Below are positions 22,550-26,180 of a stretch of 26,180 bases of DNA, piece after piece (the stretch's first letter is position 1; every line of letters begins with the position of its first letter). This stretch comes from Spirochaetota bacterium (GTDB lineage Bacteria; Spirochaetota; Spirochaetia; DSM-27196; PWMO01). The position numbers were made by a program, and so were the translations under genes. The notes under the pieces are model-generated. The model saw nothing but the letters and a program-made list of their open reading frames with translations. It was not told the origin of the DNA and made no database searches. The DNA lies in assembly GCA_009908925.1 (NCBI GenBank), contig JAAAOH010000260.1:1-26180 (forward strand), read 5' to 3'.

Positions 22550-23551
22550 TCAGACTTCCTCCAGCGCACGGACGGCTTTATTGACCTTCCGCTTGAGCCC
22601 TGCGTCGATGTCGGGCAACGAGAGGATTTTCTTGTAGAAGGTATCGGCGCGGTCCCCGTCGCCGTTTTCCTGATAGCTCTGGCCGATATAGAACAGCGCA
22701 TCCGGCAATTCGGAAGCTTTTGGGTACTTCTGCAGAAACTGCGTGAAGTGCTTGATCGCCGCGTCGTAGTGCTTCATGTAGAATAGGCTTCGGCCGATCT
22801 CGAAGAGTGACTTCACGATGTATTCCTGCTCGTCCGCCGACTTCACGATCTCCTTGAACGCCTCCAGGGCCTCCTGGTATTCCTGCCTGCCCAGCATGCT
22901 GACCGCTTCGTAATAGCGTCGGGCGGAGTCGGAGAGGCTCTTGCCGGTCTGCGGCTTGGAGACCTCGCCCCCACCGACCCCTTCCGGAGCCGGTCCCTTT
23001 CCCTCACCGTAACGCTGGGCATATTCCTCGGCGGTCCGTGCAAGGCGGTTCGCCTCCTCGTGGAAGCGCCCCGAGGGATAGTAGGTCAGATACTTGTTGA
23101 ACGCGTAGAGGGCATGATGGTACTGCTTCTTCTTCATGAAATACTGCCCGTTTCGGAAGAGGCCTTCCTCGGGTTCCATCTGCTCTTCGGCGAGGAGGTT
23201 CGAAACTTTCGCGTGAATGCGTCGCAGCTGGTTCGAAAAGACCTTGAGCATCTTCATGATGATGCGGGTGTTCTGACTGACGAGCTGCTCGAACTCGGAA
23301 ACCGAGAAGGTAACGACATCCGTGTCGGATAGCACCACGGCGTTCTCTTCCCGCGGATACTTGCCGAGGGCGGACTTCACGCCGAAGAACTCACCGGTCT
23401 GGATGTAGTCATGCACTTCCTGACCGGTCTCGATGTCGTTGGAGTTCAGGCTGACCCGTCCGGCCTTCAGAATGAATATGCGGTCCGCCGTATCACCCTT
23501 GAAGTAGATGACCGAGTTGGCCTTGTAGTGCATCGCCTTGGGCACGGCCAT
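22550..23551 (-). CDS. Cyclic-nucleotide-domain protein with TPR repeats
   Basis: A 333-residue cytoplasmic protein. The N-terminal cNMP-binding fold (about 5-115) has a cassette reading GEFFGVKSALGKYPREENAVV: the Glu after FG is replaced and RSA is missing, so nucleotide binding is doubtful. The rest is tetratricopeptide-like: helices around 130-185 (GQYFMKKKQYHHALYAFNKY) and 210-330 (EALEAFKEIV, YMKHYDAAIKHFTQFLQKYP, ALFYIGQSYQENGD), split by a Gly/Pro-rich linker near 185-205. No DNA-binding domain is present. It probably works as a scaffold or sensor with the Crp-like protein encoded next. The first ATG (23551) is only one base from AGGAGG; an in-frame GTG at 23545 has the better spacing of seven. 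Confidence 0.88.
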   Translation of the reverse strand: MAVPKAMHYKANSVIYFKGDTADRIFILKAGRVSLNSNDIETGQEVHDYIQTGEFFGVKSALGKYPREENAVVLSDTDVVTFSVSEFEQLVSQNTRIIMKMLKVFSNQLRRIHAKVSNLLAEEQMEPEEGLFRNGQYFMKKKQYHHALYAFNKYLTYYPSGRFHEEANRLARTAEEYAQRYGEGKGPAPEGVGGGEVSKPQTGKSLSDSARRYYEAVSMLGRQEYQEALEAFKEIVKSADEQEYIVKSLFEIGRSLFYMKHYDAAIKHFTQFLQKYPKASELPDALFYIGQSYQENGDGDRADTFYKKILSLPDIDAGLKRKVNKAVRALEEV

Positions 23552-23565
23552 TCCTCCTCGAAGCT

Positions 23566-23594
23566 ACTCTAAACAACACTGACGGGAAAATCAA
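23566..23594 (-). promoter_or_regulatory. Promoter of the cyclic-nucleotide-domain gene pair
   Basis: TTGATT (23594-23589), a 17-base spacer and TAGAGT (23571-23566). Transcription would start at about 23559, right at the ribosome site AGGAGG, so the leader is very short. Confidence 0.5.
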
Positions 23595-23614
23595 GATAAA
23601 TGATCCAGCGTGTG

Positions 23615-23643
23615 TTGACGGTAGCTTTCTTTCGGGCAATGAT
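23615..23643 (+). promoter_or_regulatory. Possible promoter of the PHP-mlaEF operon
   Basis: TTGACG (23615-23620), a 17-base spacer and AATGAT (23638-23643). The -10 ends eight bases before ATG 23652, and no Shine-Dalgarno is present, so the message may be leaderless or nearly so. Confidence 0.4.
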
Positions 23644-23651
23644 TTCCCTGC

Positions 23652-24503
23652 ATGGTCGATCTCCAGACGCACTCTACAGCATCCGACGGACTCCTGACAC
23701 CCACCGAGCTCGTGGAATACGCAGCCTCCGTGGGCGTCACAGCCCTCGCTCTCACCGATCACGATACAGTTGCGGGCATCCCTGAGGCGCGTGAAGCCGG
23801 CAGCAGGTACGATGTAACCGTCATAGCGGGTATTGAGCTCGAGGCTGATTTCGACATCGGCGCGCTGCACATCCTCGGTCTTGGTCTTACGCGACTCGAT
23901 GCGCGCCTCGAGTCCGGGCTCACCGTCCTTCGCGAGGAGCGCACCCGCAGAAACCTTGCGATGCTCGCGCGACTGGCAGAGCTCGGCGTCGAGGCCGGAT
24001 ACGATGAGCTCGTCTCCTATGGACACGGAGGCGTGGTCGGTCGACCTCACCTTGCCCAGCTCCTCGTCGACCGGGGTGTTGCCGAGCACTATCAGGATGC
24101 CTTCGACCGCTTCCTCGCCGACGGCGGGCCTGCCCACGAGCCGCGCTTCGCGCCGAGCATCGCCCATTGCATCAACCTCATCCACGATGCGGGGGGCCTG
24201 GCCGTGGTGGCGCATCCGCGAACCCTGCGGCTGTCCTCGTGGCGAAAGCTCACCGACGCGTTCAGCCGATGGAAGGCGCTCGGCCTCGACGGCGTGGAGG
24301 CGTATTTTGCGGGCGCCTCCCGCGACGTCGCGCATCATTACGCCCAGATTGCGCGTCGCCTCGGGCTTCTGGTGACCGCGGGCAGCGACTATCACGGTCG
24401 GTGGGGCCGGCCGGGAATTACCGGCGTCGGAATGGAGATAGACGATGCGTTTGCCGCCCCCTTCCTGCCGGAAGCCGTGCAGCGACAGGAGATTCCGAGA
24501 TGA
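23652..24503 (+). CDS. PHP-domain phosphoesterase (YciV/RNase AM-like)
   Basis: A 283-residue metal-dependent phosphoesterase of the polymerase-and-histidinol-phosphatase superfamily. Metal ligands are visible in order: MVDLQTHSTASDG (H-x-H replaced by Q-T-H, with His at 7), ALTDHDTVAGI, GIELEADF, LAVVAHPRTL and LVTAGSDYHGRWGRPG. Relatives hydrolyse nucleoside 3',5'-bisphosphates or trim short RNAs from their 5' ends; which applies here cannot be told. The first motif reads DLQTHS where many relatives have DLHTHS. ATG 23652 is the only sensible start. The stop overlaps the mlaE start (ATGA), linking it to the lipid-transport genes. Confidence 0.9.
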   Translation: MVDLQTHSTASDGLLTPTELVEYAASVGVTALALTDHDTVAGIPEAREAGSRYDVTVIAGIELEADFDIGALHILGLGLTRLDARLESGLTVLREERTRRNLAMLARLAELGVEAGYDELVSYGHGGVVGRPHLAQLLVDRGVAEHYQDAFDRFLADGGPAHEPRFAPSIAHCINLIHDAGGLAVVAHPRTLRLSSWRKLTDAFSRWKALGLDGVEAYFAGASRDVAHHYAQIARRLGLLVTAGSDYHGRWGRPGITGVGMEIDDAFAAPFLPEAVQRQEIPR

Positions 24504-25294
24504 AACGTGCGGCGGCGTTGGTCGAGCACATCGGTTCGCGCGCACTCGTGCGGCTCGGCGGGCTTGCGTACGCCCTCGGATTCTTTTACGAGGTTCTGAA
24601 GGAAACGCTCTTCTTCGTGCGCCGCAAGAGCGTGGGCATCCGCGTGCTCACCATGCAGATCCTCTTCACCGGCGTGGAGGCGCTCTCCGTCATTGCCGTC
24701 CTCTCGGTGGCCCTCGGTGCGGTTATCATCGTGCAGGGGCTCAGCCTCCTGCCTCAGTTCGGTCAGGGGCAGCTCATCTACCAGATCCTCATCACGGTCA
24801 TCACCCGCGAGCTCGGCCCCATCCTCACCGCGTTCATCATCATGGCACGTTCGGGGACCGCCATAACCACGGAGCTCGGGACCATGGCAATCAACCACGA
24901 GATCGAGGCCTACGTCGCCACGGGAATCGATCCGATCTCCTTTCTGGTGGTCCCCCGCTTTCTCGGCGTAACGATCTCCATCATCATCCTGAACGTCTAC
25001 TTCAACGCCTTCGGGCTGCTCGGGTCCTACATGGTGACGCAGTTCGTGCGCCCCATCGGGTTCGTGGACTACTTTACCAGCCTGCTCGCAACCCTCGGGC
25101 TGGTCGACGTCCTCGCATCCTTCATAAAGAGCGTGGTCTTCGGCGCGATCATCTCGGTGGTAGCAACCTATTACGGCTTCAAGGTTGAGCGCTCCTCCAC
25201 CGAGATCCCCCAGATGGCCATCAAGTCGGTCGGCCAGGGCTTCGTGCTGCTGATCGTGGCGAACGCGATCATTACCGCGGTGTACTACCTATGA
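24500..25294 (+). CDS. mlaE: MlaE-family ABC permease (phospholipid transport)
   Basis: Inner-membrane permease of the MCE/Mla system that moves phospholipids between the two membranes. It has 264 residues. After an N-terminal interfacial helix come about five hydrophobic segments, with the family core GPILTAFIIMARSGTAITTE and ELGTMAINHEIEAYVATGID, then VVPRFLGVTISIIILNVYFN. ATG 24500 overlaps the stop of the PHP gene and has AGGAG about eight bases upstream; the same frame is open far upstream, but only as a shadow of the PHP gene. Its own stop overlaps the mlaF start. Confidence 0.95.
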   Translation: MKRAAALVEHIGSRALVRLGGLAYALGFFYEVLKETLFFVRRKSVGIRVLTMQILFTGVEALSVIAVLSVALGAVIIVQGLSLLPQFGQGQLIYQILITVITRELGPILTAFIIMARSGTAITTELGTMAINHEIEAYVATGIDPISFLVVPRFLGVTISIIILNVYFNAFGLLGSYMVTQFVRPIGFVDYFTSLLATLGLVDVLASFIKSVVFGAIISVVATYYGFKVERSSTEIPQMAIKSVGQGFVLLIVANAIITAVYYL

Positions 25295-26130
25295 GTGATA
25301 TCGAAAACGGGCTCGCAGACACACGTGCGAGAACGCCTGCGCCGGCCGCCGCGATCAGCCTTCGCGGGGTGAGCCTGTTCTCGGGAACCGAGGCGGTGTT
25401 CGCCGACGTGTCGATTTCCGTACCCCCGGGCAGTACCACCCTGGTCATGGGACCGAGTGGGTCGGGCAAGTCGGCGCTGCTAAAGGTTGCCGCCGGGCTC
25501 ATACCGGCGGATACCGGAACAGTAACGCTGCTCGGCTCTCAGCTCGGTACCCTCGCGAAACCTGATGAGCGTGAACTCAGACGCAGAAACGGCTTCGTCT
25601 TCCAGGACGCGGCGCTGTGGCAGAATCTGACCGTCTTTCAGAATCTCGCCCTTCCCCTGCAGTACCACGGGGTCACCGAGAACGCCGCCGAGGTGGCGAG
25701 CCGGGTTCGGGCCATGGCCGGCGATTTCGGCATGCAGCGTCGGATCGACCTCAGACCGGCGCAGCTCTCCGCGGGCGAGCGCAAGATGGTATCGTTTCTG
25801 CGGGCCATCATCCTCGACCCCGAGGTACTGTTTCTCGATGAGCCGACCAGCTTCGTCGACCACCAGGGCGCCGAGCTCATCATACGACGTCTGCGGGAGC
25901 TCAAGAAGCGGGGTACGACAATGGTGGCCAGCACCCACAGTGCCAAGATCAGCTCTCAGCTCGCCGATCACCTGGTCGTGCTCGACGCCGGCGGCGTCGT
26001 GGCGCAGGGCGCATTCGGGGATGTGGTGCACGCCGCCGACCGGAGGGTAAAAGAGATCCTCTCCGACGTGCTGAGCGAGACGGCGAGCTACGATACCGAC
26101 ATTCTCGACCTGCTCGACCCCGATGGCTGA
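25291..26130 (+). CDS. mlaF: MlaF-like ABC transporter ATPase
   Basis: Cytoplasmic ATPase energising MlaE. The 279 residues carry Walker A GPSGSGKS (about 54-61), a Q-loop in NGFVFQDAALWQNLTV, the signature LSAGERK (a variant of LSGGQ), Walker B VLFLDEPTSFVDHQG and the switch His in VASTHSAK. About 25 extra residues precede the first strand. The C-terminal tail is acidic (about 255-279). ATG 25291 overlaps the mlaE stop. The next gene begins one base after its stop. Confidence 0.93.
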   Translation: MSDIENGLADTRARTPAPAAAISLRGVSLFSGTEAVFADVSISVPPGSTTLVMGPSGSGKSALLKVAAGLIPADTGTVTLLGSQLGTLAKPDERELRRRNGFVFQDAALWQNLTVFQNLALPLQYHGVTENAAEVASRVRAMAGDFGMQRRIDLRPAQLSAGERKMVSFLRAIILDPEVLFLDEPTSFVDHQGAELIIRRLRELKKRGTTMVASTHSAKISSQLADHLVVLDAGGVVAQGAFGDVVHAADRRVKEILSDVLSETASYDTDILDLLDPDG

Positions 26131-26131
26131 A

Positions 26132-26180
26132 ATGGAGGATACGTTGACGAGAGTGATAAGCTGGACTAGAGTGAGCGTCG
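26132..26180 (+). CDS. Start of the next gene in the Mla operon (partial; MCE protein MlaD expected)
   Basis: An open frame of 16 codons (MEDTLTRVISWTRVSV) runs off the right edge in the direction of mlaEF. Two starts are possible: ATG 26132, or TTG 26144 with GGAGG five bases upstream, which looks better for initiation. Operon order predicts a membrane-anchored MCE protein, but too little is visible to identify it. Confidence 0.45.
   Translation, partial: MEDTLTRVISWTRVSV

Noticed and set aside
1..26180. CRISPR arrays, insertion sequences, phage genes, riboswitches
   Set aside because: I found no direct-repeat arrays, transposase or integrase motifs, or recognisable riboswitch cores; every stretch above 300 bases is coding.

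Overview
The window looks like chromosomal DNA of a GC-rich, free-living-type spirochaete (Spirochaetota, probably Spirochaetaceae-like). The evidence is a flagellar rod cluster (FlhO/FlgF, FlgG, FlgJ N-domain) directly followed by an RpoS-like sigma gene, a YibQ-type deacetylase and tsaD, with apt close by. Spirochaete-style cyclic-nucleotide-binding proteins and diderm envelope genes (MlaEF, an Omp85-like barrel, MltF) agree with this. No plasmid, phage, IS or CRISPR signal is visible; this is core genome with dense coding.

Layout. 1-7579 (minus): carA, carB, a large unrecognised spirochaete-type protein, pgeF and the start of argS. 7631-7873 (minus): tRNA-Gln(CTG) and tRNA-Glu(CTC) with a promoter upstream and a hairpin downstream. 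7877-9479: apt and a MinD/ParA-like ATPase, divergent from back-to-back promoters. 9476-14622 (minus): flhO-flgG-flgJ, a terminator, then the sigma factor, yibQ-like gene and tsaD. 14793-16292 (plus): tRNA-Thr(CGT) and mltF. 16270-17481 (minus): a POTRA-less Omp85-like outer-membrane barrel. 17598-21700 (minus): ilvB-ilvN-leader peptide-cimA. 21891-23551 (minus): two cyclic-nucleotide-domain proteins. 23652-26180 (plus): a PHP phosphoesterase, mlaE, mlaF and the first codons of the next gene (mlaD expected).

Three regulatory arrangements stand out. (1) Between ilvN and cimA there is what looks like a complete isoleucine attenuator: a 15-codon leader whose ATG overlaps the ilvN stop, three consecutive Ile codons just before its stop, a hairpin starting at that stop, and an intrinsic terminator. 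It would let isoleucine shut off cimA alone while ilvBN stays on for valine and leucine. (2) The RpoS-like sigma gene carries a near-perfect -24/-12 (sigma54) promoter, which suggests that the RpoN-RpoS cascade known in Borrelia also exists here. (3) The rod operon has a sigma28-type promoter, so three sigma classes appear to meet in about 2.3 kb.

Elsewhere the promoters I could find share a good TTGAC-like -35, a 17-base spacer and a relaxed TAnnnT -10. The MinD-like gene and perhaps the PHP gene appear to be transcribed from at or near their start codons (leaderless). All assignments come from reading the sequence and from family knowledge; no searches were run.
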